16,368 bases of DNA from Lachnospiraceae bacterium (lineage in GTDB: Bacteria > Bacillota > Clostridia > Lachnospirales > Lachnospiraceae). The translations under genes were made by a program, and so were the position numbers. The DNA lies in NCBI GenBank assembly GCA_902363835.1, contig CABJBM010000050.1, positions 1 through 16,368 of the forward strand. The letters run 5' to 3'. The notes beneath the pieces are model-generated. The model was not told the DNA's origin, ran no database searches, and saw nothing but the letters and a program-made list of their open reading frames with translations. Below, in pieces: positions 6,846-14,966 of this stretch. The stretch's first letter is position 1. Every line of letters starts with the position of its first letter.

Positions 6846-6864
6846 ATTATAATAAACCGGTTTA
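6846..6864 (-). promoter_or_regulatory. Promoter of rraA with LacI-type operator TAAACCGGTTTA
   Basis: On the minus strand a perfect TATAAT (6851-6846) lies directly after the 12-base palindrome TAAACCGGTTTA (6864-6853), which therefore sits in the promoter spacer. AAACCGGTTT cores are typical of LacI/GalR-family operators, including sugar-acid regulators. Just upstream a half-matching copy occurs: TATGTAAATCGGA beside TATGTAAACCGGT. I see no good -35 box. The start codon is about 210 bases downstream. No LacI-family gene is in the window. Confidence 0.5.
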
Positions 6865-7098
6865 CATATCCGATTTACATATTTTATCTATCAACATCTC
6901 CAATAAAGATTTTATCATTATCCTAAAACAAAATTACTTTCGTTTGCTTTCTATGAAAGGAGCAATCCAAAACATAAAAGAGATTATCTCGGGTAATTAC
7001 AGGAATATGTGCCAAATGCTACGATATAGTCCTTGCTCTTTCCAGAATATAAAAATCAACAACAGAGTAGTCCTATTATTGCTCAAGAATAATACGTT

Positions 7099-7254
7099 TT
7101 AATAAAAAACCTCAGTCTCGATTCTATTTTCCCCTTTCTGGATCTCATAACACGCGGCCGGAATGACGGTTTTTGTATGTATCAGATTTGTATTCGGATC
7201 TGGCTGAATAATCATGGAGATGCCGCTTATTTTTTTCCAACTGTCCTTAACAGT
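7099..7254 (-). pseudogene. C-terminal relic resembling a DUF2264 protein
   Basis: Immediately after the uxuA stop (7258-7260) and one more stop (7255-7257), the minus strand reads 51 codons to a TAA at 7099. It contains MIIQPDPNTNLIHTKTVIPA followed by CYEIQKGENRIETEVF, with no start codon of its own. The pattern QPDxxTNLxxxKTxIPAxxYxIxKGExxxET resembles, as I recall it, the C-terminus of DUF2264 proteins, which occur in sugar-acid/polysaccharide loci. The gene's front is missing, as if a deletion joined its end to uxuA. Moderate confidence that it is coding debris, lower for the family. Confidence 0.42.
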
Positions 7255-7257
7255 TCA

Positions 7258-8343
7258 TTAAGGAGTATCAGAGAAATGAAATTCTCCTCTCTCAACCGCT
7301 TCCATCGCCATCTTCATATACCCAAGAGCATAAGCCATACCCTCATGCCACGGAGCAGAGCCTTCCATCTGTGGAGTATGATCCGGAACAATAACTCCGG
7401 CAAAATTATGCCGTGAAAGAATGGTCATGGCCCGTAGCATATCAATATCGCCCTCATCTATAAAAACCTCTTTGTAATTGGGTACTTTCCCAATCACATT
7501 GCGGAAATGCATATATGAGACACGGTTTTGGGAGAGGTATTTCTCGATGGTGTCATAGATGTCTCCCTCTGTCATTTCCTGAATGCTTCCCATGCACAAC
7601 TCAATCTGGTTGGAAATGCTTGGATTTAAATCAATCAGCTTTTGATAAAGGTAAGGCTGATAGACGAGCCGGGGTGTGCCACGAAGCATAGGCATAGGCG
7701 GATCGTCGGGATGAAGTGCCATTGCCACACCTGCCTCCTCTGCAACAGGAAGAATGCGCTCTAAAAACCATTTTAAACGGCTCCACAATTCTTCATATGA
7801 AATTGGGGTGAGAAATCCCGGAGCAGCATCCGGATTATAAGTCATGTTCCACACCTCTCCCAGAGGAATGGGAGAGGTGATATCCAGGTTGTCAGCACAA
7901 AAGCAGGAACTAATTGCACTGCCTCGTGCAGCAGGAAGTTTCTGATGCCCCCAGACTCCTGCAAGACTGAAATTATATCCAAATGAATAGATACCGGCTT
8001 TTCCGGCGTTTTGGATAATTCGTTTACAATTTTCAAGCTGCTGCTCTTTTTTCGGCCCGTCAAGAAGAATATCGTACCAATCCGCCGGACTAAAATTTTC
8101 AATTCCGTAAATGGTAAGTCCTTCCTCCTGTGCCATTTTCTGAAGCCTTTTCATAGATTCTTCTTCCCATATAGGATCATGCTGCGTAGACGTTCCATAA
8201 TTGACCGTTTCATTTGTAGCAGGAAGAATCTCCTTAAAATAGTCAGCCAGATGCACAATAATGTGTGTGCATCCTGCCTGTTTGGCGAATCGGAAATTTT
8301 CTGTATTCAGCATATGTCTGTATAATCCGAGACCTAATTTCAT
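7258..8343 (-). CDS. uxuA: UxuA-like mannonate dehydratase
   Basis: A 361-residue TIM-barrel enzyme of the UxuA family, which dehydrates D-mannonate to 2-keto-3-deoxy-D-gluconate in hexuronate breakdown. Conserved blocks are GIENFSPADWY (80-90), FGYNFSLAGVWG (121-132), ALHPDDPPMP (209-218), ELCMGS (248-253), MHFRNV (278-283) and VPDHTPQ (319-325). The four Mn ligands known from family structures correspond to H211, C250, H279 and D321, with matching spacing. The start is the ATG at 8343: it has AAAGGAG just upstream and lies 14 bases after the SDR stop, whereas a longer reading would overlap the SDR gene by 91 bases with unrelated sequence. The N-terminus differs from E. coli UxuA, so a related hexonate substrate is possible. 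Confidence 0.85.
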   Translation of the reverse strand: MKLGLGLYRHMLNTENFRFAKQAGCTHIIVHLADYFKEILPATNETVNYGTSTQHDPIWEEESMKRLQKMAQEEGLTIYGIENFSPADWYDILLDGPKKEQQLENCKRIIQNAGKAGIYSFGYNFSLAGVWGHQKLPAARGSAISSCFCADNLDITSPIPLGEVWNMTYNPDAAPGFLTPISYEELWSRLKWFLERILPVAEEAGVAMALHPDDPPMPMLRGTPRLVYQPYLYQKLIDLNPSISNQIELCMGSIQEMTEGDIYDTIEKYLSQNRVSYMHFRNVIGKVPNYKEVFIDEGDIDMLRAMTILSRHNFAGVIVPDHTPQMEGSAPWHEGMAYALGYMKMAMEAVERGEFHFSDTP

Positions 8344-8347
8344 AAGA

Positions 8348-8354
8348 CTCCTTT
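8348..8354 (-). promoter_or_regulatory. Ribosome binding site deciding the uxuA start
   Basis: AAAGGAG on the minus strand, four bases before the ATG at 8343. It lies in the 14-base gap after the SDR gene and supports the shorter 361-residue protein. Confidence 0.6.
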
Positions 8355-8357
8355 CAC

Positions 8358-9125
8358 TTAGAAACCAATTAGTGCACCGCCGTCTACTGGCAGGCATGTA
8401 CCGGTAATAAAACCTGCTGCCGGGCTGCACAAGAAGGCGCATACCCATCCAATCTCCTCCGGTCTGCCAAAACGTCCGGCAGGAGTCCTGTTAAGTATTT
8501 TCTCTTGGCGCGGCAGGTCGTTGTCTACCATCTGCCGAAACAGCGGTGTCTCAATCCAGCCGGGCGCTATTGCATTGACCCGAATACCTTTTGGTGAAAC
8601 CTCAGTTGCCAATGCTCGAACGATGCCGAGAAAAGCTGATTTGCTGGCGGAATAGCCCAGGGTTAAAGGGATTCCAATGAAGGATGCCATGGAGGCAGTA
8701 AAAAGGATGCTGCCTTTTCCGGCCTCTTCCATCTGTGGCAGGACAGCCTTAGTTAATGCAATGGAACCAAGTACATGGACATCCAGCACTTCCTGAAAAT
8801 CTTCCATGGTCATTTCTTCCACCGTTTTTTTACAATGTTTTCCTGCGTTGTTACAAAGGATGGTAATAGGACCTTGCAGGGATGTGATTCCTTGAATCAT
8901 CTCCTCAGCTTTATCAAATTCTGTTACATCGTACTGATACCAGTGTGCATGCGCTTCACCCAGCCTGGAGCAGGCATCTTTTAATTGCTCTTCATTTCGT
9001 CCCAACAACACTACATCTGCGCCACAGGCCACCATGCTTTCTGCAATGGCCAGGCCTAATCCAGATCCGCCTCCGGTTATCACAGCCCGTTCTCCCTTAA
9101 GCGAAAATGCTTCTGAACTTGTCAT
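8358..9125 (-). CDS. Short-chain dehydrogenase/reductase, probable sugar-acid oxidoreductase
   Basis: A 255-residue classical SDR. It has the nucleotide-binding TGGGSGLG (17-24), the structural NNAG (92-95), catalytic S145, Y158 and K162 (YSASK) and a C-terminal LPVDGG typical of the gluconate-5-dehydrogenase/FabG branch. It should interconvert a ketone and alcohol with NAD(P)H. Because it directly precedes uxuA, reduction of fructuronate (or a similar keto-uronate) to mannonate is the best guess; SDR-type fructuronate reductases that replace UxuB are known. The ATG at 9125 is chosen because AGGAGG lies seven bases before it. A TTG at 9152 would overlap the ABC ATPase stop and lacks a site. 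Context is stronger evidence than sequence for the substrate. Confidence 0.85.
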   Translation of the reverse strand: MTSSEAFSLKGERAVITGGGSGLGLAIAESMVACGADVVLLGRNEEQLKDACSRLGEAHAHWYQYDVTEFDKAEEMIQGITSLQGPITILCNNAGKHCKKTVEEMTMEDFQEVLDVHVLGSIALTKAVLPQMEEAGKGSILFTASMASFIGIPLTLGYSASKSAFLGIVRALATEVSPKGIRVNAIAPGWIETPLFRQMVDNDLPRQEKILNRTPAGRFGRPEEIGWVCAFLCSPAAGFITGTCLPVDGGALIGF

Positions 9126-9132
9126 ATTAAAT

Positions 9133-9138
9133 CCTCCT
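9133..9138 (-). promoter_or_regulatory. Ribosome binding site deciding the SDR start
   Basis: AGGAGG on the minus strand, seven bases before the ATG at 9125. It makes the in-frame TTG at 9152 unlikely. Confidence 0.6.
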
Positions 9139-9148
9139 GTTCTTTCAA

Positions 9149-10165
9149 TCAATAATCTGAAATTTTCATAGTTTTTGCACTCTTTGCCTGCTCACGTGAT
9201 TCATTGGCAAAATGGCATGCCACACAATGCCCCGGCTCTACCTCCTGAAGCTTGGGATTCTCCGTCCTGCAGCGCTCATGGGCCATCCAGCAACGATTTA
9301 CAAAACGGCATCCCGGCTTAGGATTGATGGGAGAAGGAACATCTCCCTCCAAAATAATGCGCTCTGCTTTCCTGTTTATATCCACTTTTGGAATCGCTGA
9401 CAGCAACGCAATTGCATAAGGATGCCGGCAATTTTCAAACATCTGATCCGTCTGGGAGACCTCCACAATCTGTCCCAGGTACATAACCGCAATTCGGTTA
9501 GAAATATGGCGAACCACTGACAAATCATGGGAAATAAATAGATAGGTCAACCCAAGCTTTTTCTGTAAATCCATCAACAAATTAATAATTTTCGCCTGTA
9601 CCGACACATCAAGGGAAGACACCGGTTCATCGCACACAATAAACCGGGGATTCAGCGACAGCGCTCTTGCAATTCCTACCACCTGCCTGGTTCCCCCATC
9701 CAGTTCATGGGGATAATAATCCAGCAATTCTTTAGATATACCCACTATCTCACACAGCTCCAGCAGCTTCCCCTCTATCTCTGATCTTTGACACAGTTTC
9801 TGAACAATATAAGCCTCCGACAGAATGCTCCTAATAGTCTTTCTTGGATTCAGGGAAGAATATGGATCCTGAAAAATAATCTGCATTTCCCTGCAATATC
9901 CATCCTGCTCCTCTTTAGACGCCATAAATACATCTATTCCCTCAAGGAGTAACTTTCCATCAGTCTTGGGTAAAAGACGCATGATAACATTTCCCACTGT
10001 ACTTTTCCCACACCCGGACTCTCCTACAAGCCCCATGGTCTCTCCTGCATATATATCAAAGCTCACATCATCCACCGCATGGAGCATTCCTCTTCCAGGA
10101 ATCTTGAAAAACTCCTTCAGCCCCTGAACCGAAATTAGCGGCTGTCTGTCTTCCTTCTCTCCCAT
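9149..10165 (-). CDS. ABC transporter ATPase, DppF/OppF type, with LDGGT signature
   Basis: A 338-residue cytosolic ATPase of the oligopeptide/dipeptide family. It has Walker A GESGCGKST (48-56), Q-loop FQDPYSSLNP, Walker B FIVCDEP (175-181) and H-loop SHDLSVV. The ABC signature, normally LSGGQ, is LDGGT at 155-159, an Asp-for-Ser variant that I believe recurs in a branch of clostridial DppF-like proteins. The C-terminal oligo_HPY domain holds the family's spaced cysteines (GCRFVNRC, RC, HC). It would pair with the DppD-like subunit to drive the DppB/DppC pore. Its ATG overlaps the dppD stop (TAATG), implying translational coupling. The substrate is probably not a peptide, given the downstream sugar-acid genes. 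Confidence 0.9.
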   Translation of the reverse strand: MGEKEDRQPLISVQGLKEFFKIPGRGMLHAVDDVSFDIYAGETMGLVGESGCGKSTVGNVIMRLLPKTDGKLLLEGIDVFMASKEEQDGYCREMQIIFQDPYSSLNPRKTIRSILSEAYIVQKLCQRSEIEGKLLELCEIVGISKELLDYYPHELDGGTRQVVGIARALSLNPRFIVCDEPVSSLDVSVQAKIINLLMDLQKKLGLTYLFISHDLSVVRHISNRIAVMYLGQIVEVSQTDQMFENCRHPYAIALLSAIPKVDINRKAERIILEGDVPSPINPKPGCRFVNRCWMAHERCRTENPKLQEVEPGHCVACHFANESREQAKSAKTMKISDY

Positions 10166-11139
10166 TACTCCGCCTCCTTTTCACAGAAACAAGCAACTTC
10201 ATGATTCAGGCTGATTTTTATCATCTGCGGTATCTCCTTTTTGCAGCACTCCCGGCAGCGTTCACAGCGGGGGTGAAAAGCGCAGCCCTCCGGCACATTG
10301 TTTGCACTAGCAATTTTGCCTGGAATGGCATGAAGCCGTTCCCTTTTTCCCTCCAATGACGGTATCGCCCCTAGGAGTCCTCTGGTATACGGATGAGCCG
10401 GTGCTCCAAACACCTCCTTTACCGTTCCAGACTCAATAATTCTTCCGGCATAGATTACAGAGACAGTCTCACATAACTCGGATATGATGCCTAAATTGTG
10501 GGTAATCATTAAAAGGGATGTGTCATACTGAGTCTTAAGCTGCTTCATTAATTCTAAAATCTGCGCCTGGATCGTTACATCCAACGCAGTGGTAGGCTCA
10601 TCGGCAATCAAAAGCTCCGGATTCAGTGCAATGCCAGCCGCGATTCCCACGCGTTGCCGCATTCCTCCGGAAAACTGATTAGGATAATCATGAAGGCGTC
10701 CTCCTGGAATGCCTACCATCTTCAGCAATGCCTGTACCTTTACATCCGCCTCTTTTCTGCTGCACCTTTCATGTTTCCGAATAACCATTCCAATCTGTTC
10801 ACCGACCGAAAACACCGGATTTAGTGAAGTCAGGGGATTCTGAAATATCATGGATATTTTATTCCCCCGAATATCCATCAGCTCCCTTTTTGACATCCTT
10901 GTGATGAACTTTCCGTTATACAGAATATCTCCGCCTGTTATCTTACCTGCCGGCTGAGGCAAAAGATTCAGTATTGACAATGCAGCGGTAGTTTTTCCTG
11001 CTCCTGTCTCTCCCACAAGCCCCATTGATTCGCCCTTGTGAATCGTTAGGTTTAATCCATTCAGAGCATTCCCCACAGCACGTTCCGTGGTATATTGGAC
11101 ACGCAGATTCCTGATTTCCAACAATGTATTATTATCCAT
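10165..11139 (-). CDS. ABC transporter ATPase, DppD/OppD type
   Basis: A 324-residue ATPase with Walker [10 protein letters not shown] (43-51), Q-loop [10 protein letters not shown], a standard [11 protein letters not shown] signature, Walker [14 protein letters not shown]-loop ITHNLGII and a C-terminal oligo_HPY segment rich in cysteines ([11 protein letters not shown] and CC). It forms the ATPase pair with the DppF-like protein, at the inner face of the membrane. The start is taken as the ATG at 11139, eight bases after AGGAGG. A GTG at 11148 adds three residues but overlaps that site. The ribosome site overlaps the stop codon of dppC, so the genes are tightly packed. Confidence 0.9.
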   Translation of the reverse strand: MDNNTLLEIRNLRVQYTTERAVGNALNGLNLTIHKGESMGLVGETGAGKTTAALSILNLLPQPAGKITGGDILYNGKFITRMSKRELMDIRGNKISMIFQNPLTSLNPVFSVGEQIGMVIRKHERCSRKEADVKVQALLKMVGIPGGRLHDYPNQFSGGMRQRVGIAAGIALNPELLIADEPTTALDVTIQAQILELMKQLKTQYDTSLLMITHNLGIISELCETVSVIYAGRIIESGTVKEVFGAPAHPYTRGLLGAIPSLEGKRERLHAIPGKIASANNVPEGCAFHPRCERCRECCKKEIPQMIKISLNHEVACFCEKEAE

Positions 11140-11147
11140 TCCGCTCA

Positions 11148-11153
11148 CCTCCT
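11148..11153 (-). promoter_or_regulatory. Ribosome binding site deciding the dppD start
   Basis: AGGAGG on the minus strand overlaps the dppC stop codon (11154-11152) and lies eight bases before the ATG at 11139. It overlaps the alternative GTG at 11148, which argues against that start. Confidence 0.55.
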
Positions 11154-12003
11154 AGGTTCTCTTTGGATCCAGTACATCCCGCAGTCCGTCGCCAAGAAAA
11201 TTGAAGGCCAGAACCGTGATCATCAGTGTGATTCCAGGTGCAAATACCAGCCACGGACAGGTAATCAAAAAGTTTCTCCCATCAGCAATCATATTGCCCC
11301 AGGAAGGCGCCGGCGGCTGAATACCAAGGCTCAAAAAGCTCAGGGATGCCTCTGTCAGGATTGTCCATCCGAACTGCTGGCTGATCAGAATAATTAACTG
11401 TGTGGTTACATTAGGAAATATCTGCTTAAACATAATATTGCCTCTGGAGGCCCCCAGCACCTGGGATGCCTTTACAAATTCAATATTTTTGACTATCATC
11501 ACATTGTTACGGGTGACCTTGCAATATTGCACCCAGCTGGTTATAATCAATACGATAATCAGATTAAATATATTGGGTCCCAAAATCGCCATAACTGCAA
11601 TAGCCAGCACTAGATTTGGAATAGCCATCATGATATCACATGCCCGCATGATAATCATGTCTGCGGTTCCGCCAAAGTATCCGGAAATTGCCCCCAGAAT
11701 TGTGCCAATCACAGCTGCCACCGAAACCACTGCCAATGCAATGAACAGAGAATATCTGGAGCCAAGAAGCAGCCGTGAAAACACATCCCGCCCCATCTCA
11801 TCTGTCCCAAATATATGTCCCTTCAGCCCATATGTAAAATATTCAGGTGAAATCAAACGTTCTTTCAGGGCGTTGGTAATTGGGTCAAATTTGACAATCA
11901 CCGGAGAAAATATAGAAATCAATATAATAAAAACTGCTGTGATTGCTCCAACCATAAAAAATTTGCTTTTCAGCATTCTTGAAATTACGATTTTACGATC
12001 CAT
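11152..12003 (-). CDS. ABC transporter permease, DppC/OppC type
   Basis: A 283-residue integral membrane protein. The first helix (about 14-36) is followed by an extracytoplasmic stretch with HIFGTDEMGRDVFSRLLLGSR, the characteristic DppC/OppC signature. Further helices follow, with the EAA coupling loop around KASQVLGASRGNIMFKQIFP, which contacts the ATPases. The C-terminus FNFLGDGLRDVLDPK is also typical. It forms the heterodimeric pore with the DppB-like permease. An AGGAGG lies six bases before the ATG, and the gap to the dppB stop is 11 bases. It appears intact and of normal length. Confidence 0.92.
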   Translation of the reverse strand: MDRKIVISRMLKSKFFMVGAITAVFIILISIFSPVIVKFDPITNALKERLISPEYFTYGLKGHIFGTDEMGRDVFSRLLLGSRYSLFIALAVVSVAAVIGTILGAISGYFGGTADMIIMRACDIMMAIPNLVLAIAVMAILGPNIFNLIIVLIITSWVQYCKVTRNNVMIVKNIEFVKASQVLGASRGNIMFKQIFPNVTTQLIILISQQFGWTILTEASLSFLSLGIQPPAPSWGNMIADGRNFLITCPWLVFAPGITLMITVLAFNFLGDGLRDVLDPKRT

Positions 12004-12014
12004 TCCATTCCTCC

Positions 12015-12944
12015 TTAATGCAGCGTAATTCTCGGATCTATAAACGAGTTAAGAATGTCCACCAGCATATTGACAATAGCAAACAGTGCTGCAGAAACCA
12101 GAAGACAGGACTGCACCAGCGGATAGTCTCTGGTACCCACAGCCTGAAAAATCAACTGCCCAAAGCCCGGCCATGCAAAAATAGTCTCCACTACAACTGC
12201 TCCTGCCAGATATGTTCCAATCTGCATTCCCACAATCGTGACAATAGGAATTAAGGCATTTTTAAAGGCATATTTCGTGTACACCATAAATTTGCTGGTA
12301 CCCTTGGCATAAGTTGCCATAATATAGTCTTCCTTCAGCACATCGATGATCCCTGACCGCCCCATCCTGGTTACCTGTGCTGCAACCGGATATCCCAGAG
12401 TACAGGCCGGCAAAACGTAATTCTTCCAGCTTCCATAGCCCATAGACGGAAACCAGCCCAGCTTTACTGAAAAGATGTAGATTACCAGGATTCCCATCCA
12501 TACGGTAGACATGGACTGTCCCAGCAGGGCGAACATGGTTGCAAGAAAATCAATTATGGTTCCTTGTTTGGAACCCGCAATAATTCCCAGGGGAATGCTA
12601 ATCAGAAGGCATACAATCATAGTCACAACAGTAAGCTTAAAAGTAGCCGGCAGCCTCTGAAAAACAAGATTCCTCACCGGAATCTTATAAACGATGGAGG
12701 TACCCAAGTCTCCTGTGAGCACGCCTCTGATATACCGGAAATATTGAACCGGAAGTGGCTGATCCAACCCAAGCTTTACCTCCATAGCTCTGATTGCTTG
12801 TTCCGGCGCCCCGTCAGGAAGAATCAGCATGGCTGGATTTCCCGGGGCAATCCGAATCAGCCCAAATGCTATAATGGAAACGAAAAACAAAATTACGAGC
12901 GTCATTACCAGACGTTTCAATATAAATCTGAATAAACTTGACAT
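12015..12944 (-). CDS. ABC transporter permease, DppB/OppB type
   Basis: A 309-residue integral membrane protein with the standard DppB/OppB layout. After an N-terminal helix (about 10-30) comes the conserved IAPGNPA. LGLDQPLPVQYFRYIRGVL and GDLGTS follow, then five more helices and an EAA loop around YAKGTSKFMVYTKYAFKNAL. ETIFAWPGFGQL and the C-terminal FIDPRI are typical. It forms the transport pore with the DppC-like protein. AGGAGG precedes the ATG at 12944. It is separated from the binding-protein gene by 84 bases that fold into a terminator-like hairpin, so it is likely expressed at a lower level than that protein. Confidence 0.92.
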   Translation of the reverse strand: MSSLFRFILKRLVMTLVILFFVSIIAFGLIRIAPGNPAMLILPDGAPEQAIRAMEVKLGLDQPLPVQYFRYIRGVLTGDLGTSIVYKIPVRNLVFQRLPATFKLTVVTMIVCLLISIPLGIIAGSKQGTIIDFLATMFALLGQSMSTVWMGILVIYIFSVKLGWFPSMGYGSWKNYVLPACTLGYPVAAQVTRMGRSGIIDVLKEDYIMATYAKGTSKFMVYTKYAFKNALIPIVTIVGMQIGTYLAGAVVVETIFAWPGFGQLIFQAVGTRDYPLVQSCLLVSAALFAIVNMLVDILNSFIDPRITLH

Positions 12945-12960
12945 GGCCCCCTCCTGTTAT

Positions 12961-13009
12961 AAAAAGTTTGGGTACTCCCCGCAGTCATGTTGGGCTATGA
13001 GGCGTACCC
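12961..13009 (-). terminator. Hairpin between binding-protein and permease genes (attenuator)
   Basis: On the minus strand GGGTAC pairs with GTACCC (13009-13004 with 12975-12970), extended by CCTC/GGGG past one mismatch, and is followed by AAACTTTTTAT. A partial intrinsic terminator at this place is common in ABC operons and would raise the binding protein over the membrane subunits. A T-run also flanks the plus-strand side. Confidence 0.6.
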
Positions 13010-13028
13010 TGGTTTTTTATGTAATCTG

Positions 13029-14652
13029 TTATTTTAGCAGGGAAGAATCCCATTTTACATATCTTGCATTGATAAATCCGTCTTTGTACAGCTGCAGTCC
13101 CGTCACACCATAGTTAATCGGATAGCAGGCCTGCATCTGATCCAGCGCAATTTGCGGTGCAAAAGTCTCGCGCATCCGTTCATTGACCTTACCTATCAGC
13201 GCTGTGCGTTCAGAGGAATCGGTTGTACTGTTAGACTTTCTGATTAATTCCATCATCCCATCATCTTCATAATTTGAGTGAAATCCATCGTTTAAAACTC
13301 TCTGATTATAGTGAGCATACAAATCGCCCCCTACATTATTGTTAGACGCAAGGAATACATCATAGGTTCCCTCTTTTCTGATGTTGTTCAACGCTGAAAC
13401 CTCAACCGGCTCAATTTTTGCATTAAATCCCACCTGGGCAAGCATATCCTGGATTGCCGTCAGCAACTGTTTTGCCATGGGGATTCCTGTATGAGTATAG
13501 ATGGTAAATTCTTCTCCATTATACCCGGCCTCTGCAAGAAGACTCTTTGCTTTTTCCGGATTATACTCATAAGGAGCAAGATCCTGACTATACCCAATTG
13601 CCCCTGCCGGGATGATTCCAGTAGCCACAGAACCAGCCCCAAGAACATAATCAACAAGTCCCTGCCTGTCAATTGCCAGTGACAGTGCCTCTCTTACTTT
13701 TTGATCCGCAAATATAGATCCTTCTCTACACTGCGGTTGCAGGTAATGGACAATTCCCACATCAACGTTTACCATATCCGTTTTGTTCTCTGTCCCCGTA
13801 TACATGGTAAGCATATCCCTTGCGACACCTCCTGTTGCCAGGTATGCATCGACTTCACCGGCAAGCTGCCCGTTAATTGCAGTGGACGGTTCCAGAATAT
13901 GTCTTAAATAAACCTCTTCTAACGCAGTATCATATATGTCCCAGGATTCTTCAAACTTTTTAAAATGGGTGTACTGCCCATCTACCCACTCTACCAGCTG
14001 CCAGGGCCCTGTCCCCACAGCCTTCTGTTCTGTCCACAATTTTTCCCCCTCTGCAGCCCATGCCTCATCCGGAATAATCCATGTATTGGAAAATGCATAT
14101 TCAGCCGGCCCGAAGGGCTCGGATAGTTTGATTTCTGCCGTATACTGATCAATTGCCTTTACAGACTCCAAAGAAGACCAATAGGTCAGGGAACAGGTCA
14201 GTTCCGGGTTGTCAATCAAACGCTGGAATGTGGCGACTACGTCTGCCGAATCAAAGGCTTCGCCATTTTGAAACTTCACACCCTCTCTCAATTTGAATGT
14301 CCAAGTAAGTCCATCATCCGACTTACTCCACTCTGTGGCCAGGCATTCGGAATAATTTCCCTCATGATCTGAAGCAATCAAGGTATCATACATCATCCAG
14401 CATGCAGTAAATATCGGGAAGTTAAACACGTCATGAGGATCTAACTTGGTTATGTTTTCAGACATGGCAATATTGATTACCGTCTTATCCGCTCCCGCCG
14501 AACCTGTCCCCCCAGACACCCCTGTGCCGGCCGTCTTGTCCTCCAGATTGACCTGACACTGTTGCTTGTGTCCCAGAACTTCCTCCTCCACACCCTGACA
14601 ATAGCATAATTACCAACAACGCCAGCACCGAAACTCTTTTTGTTTTACCCAT
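13029..14652 (-). CDS. ABC transporter substrate-binding lipoprotein, family 5; frameshifted as given
   Basis: A family 5 (peptide/nickel/oligosaccharide) binding protein. The main frame, 13029-14591, gives 520 residues with the family's VKFQNGEAFDSADVVATFQR and PYEYNPEKAKSLLAEAGY. It begins without a signal peptide. The ATG at 14652, behind AGGAGG, opens the missing front in another frame: GKTKRVSVLALLVIMLLSGC, a lipoprotein signal with lipobox LSGC, then a Gly/Ser linker. That frame ends in a stop near 14485, past the linker. The two frames join if one base is removed, for example an extra G at about 14531-14533 (GACGGCCGG). The gap-corrected length is then exactly 541 codons. Either the gene is mutated or there is a sequence error. 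It should capture the substrate at the outer membrane face for the DppBCDF transporter. Confidence 0.85.
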
Positions 14653-14696
14653 AACTCCTTCCTCCTTCTCTCATTTATATAGTTTATAAGTTTCTT

Positions 14697-14721
14697 TATA
14701 TCAGAGCTTCCCAGTGATATA
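14697..14721. promoter_or_regulatory. Inverted repeat near the operon promoter
   Basis: TATATCA and TGATATA form perfect 7-base arms separated by 11 bases, about 45 bases upstream of the binding-protein start. It is a candidate site for the divergent AraC-family protein, although AraC proteins often prefer direct repeats. Confidence 0.3.
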
Positions 14722-14902
14722 TAATTCCCGGTAAAATTCACATTAAGGTCGCTGCTGCATCTCATACACAAAGCGTGCACTATTGATTCATTTGCTGCTG
14801 GTCAATATGTCCTATTTTATAGATTTTTCCTTCATTGACTTCATCAAACAATTATTTTTTAATGATAAGCCAATTATACTATTATTATTTTACAAATTCC
14901 TC

Positions 14903-14930
14903 TTGCTTTTTGTTGAATTTGTGCTATATA
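14903..14930 (+). promoter_or_regulatory. Probable promoter of the AraC-family gene
   Basis: TTGCTT (14903-14908), a 16-base spacer and TATATA (14925-14930) lie about 35 bases before the regulator start codon. Confidence 0.4.
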
Positions 14931-14966
14931 TTGACTTGTACAGATTAATTACAAGGGAGAATTATG

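Larger units (their letters stand above)
14653..14963. other. Divergent intergenic region between the operon and its AraC-type regulator
   Basis: 311 bases of AT-rich sequence without a gene. It should hold the operon promoter (minus) and the regulator promoter (plus). An inverted repeat, TATATCA (14697-14703) with TGATATA (14715-14721), overlaps a candidate minus-strand -10, TATAAA (14700-14695), which has no good -35. This would fit an activator-dependent promoter. Confidence 0.5.

Noticed and set aside
6818..7102. 94-codon plus-strand reading frame upstream of rraA
   Set aside because: No ribosome site, low-complexity Ile/Asn/Lys-rich translation, and it overlaps the rraA promoter/operator on the other strand. 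Treated as chance in AT-rich DNA.
8344..8448. N-terminal extension of UxuA by 35 residues
   Set aside because: It would overlap the SDR gene by 91 bases, its residues do not resemble the family, and a ribosome site supports the ATG at 8343.
9126..9152. TTG start for the SDR gene
   Set aside because: No ribosome site, and the real AGGAGG lies inside this extension, before the ATG at 9125.
9149..14652. Dipeptide or nickel import as the operon's role
   Set aside because: The transporter family alone would suggest it, but co-transcribed SDR and mannonate dehydratase genes point to a sugar acid. Family 5 transporters are known to carry oligosaccharides as well.
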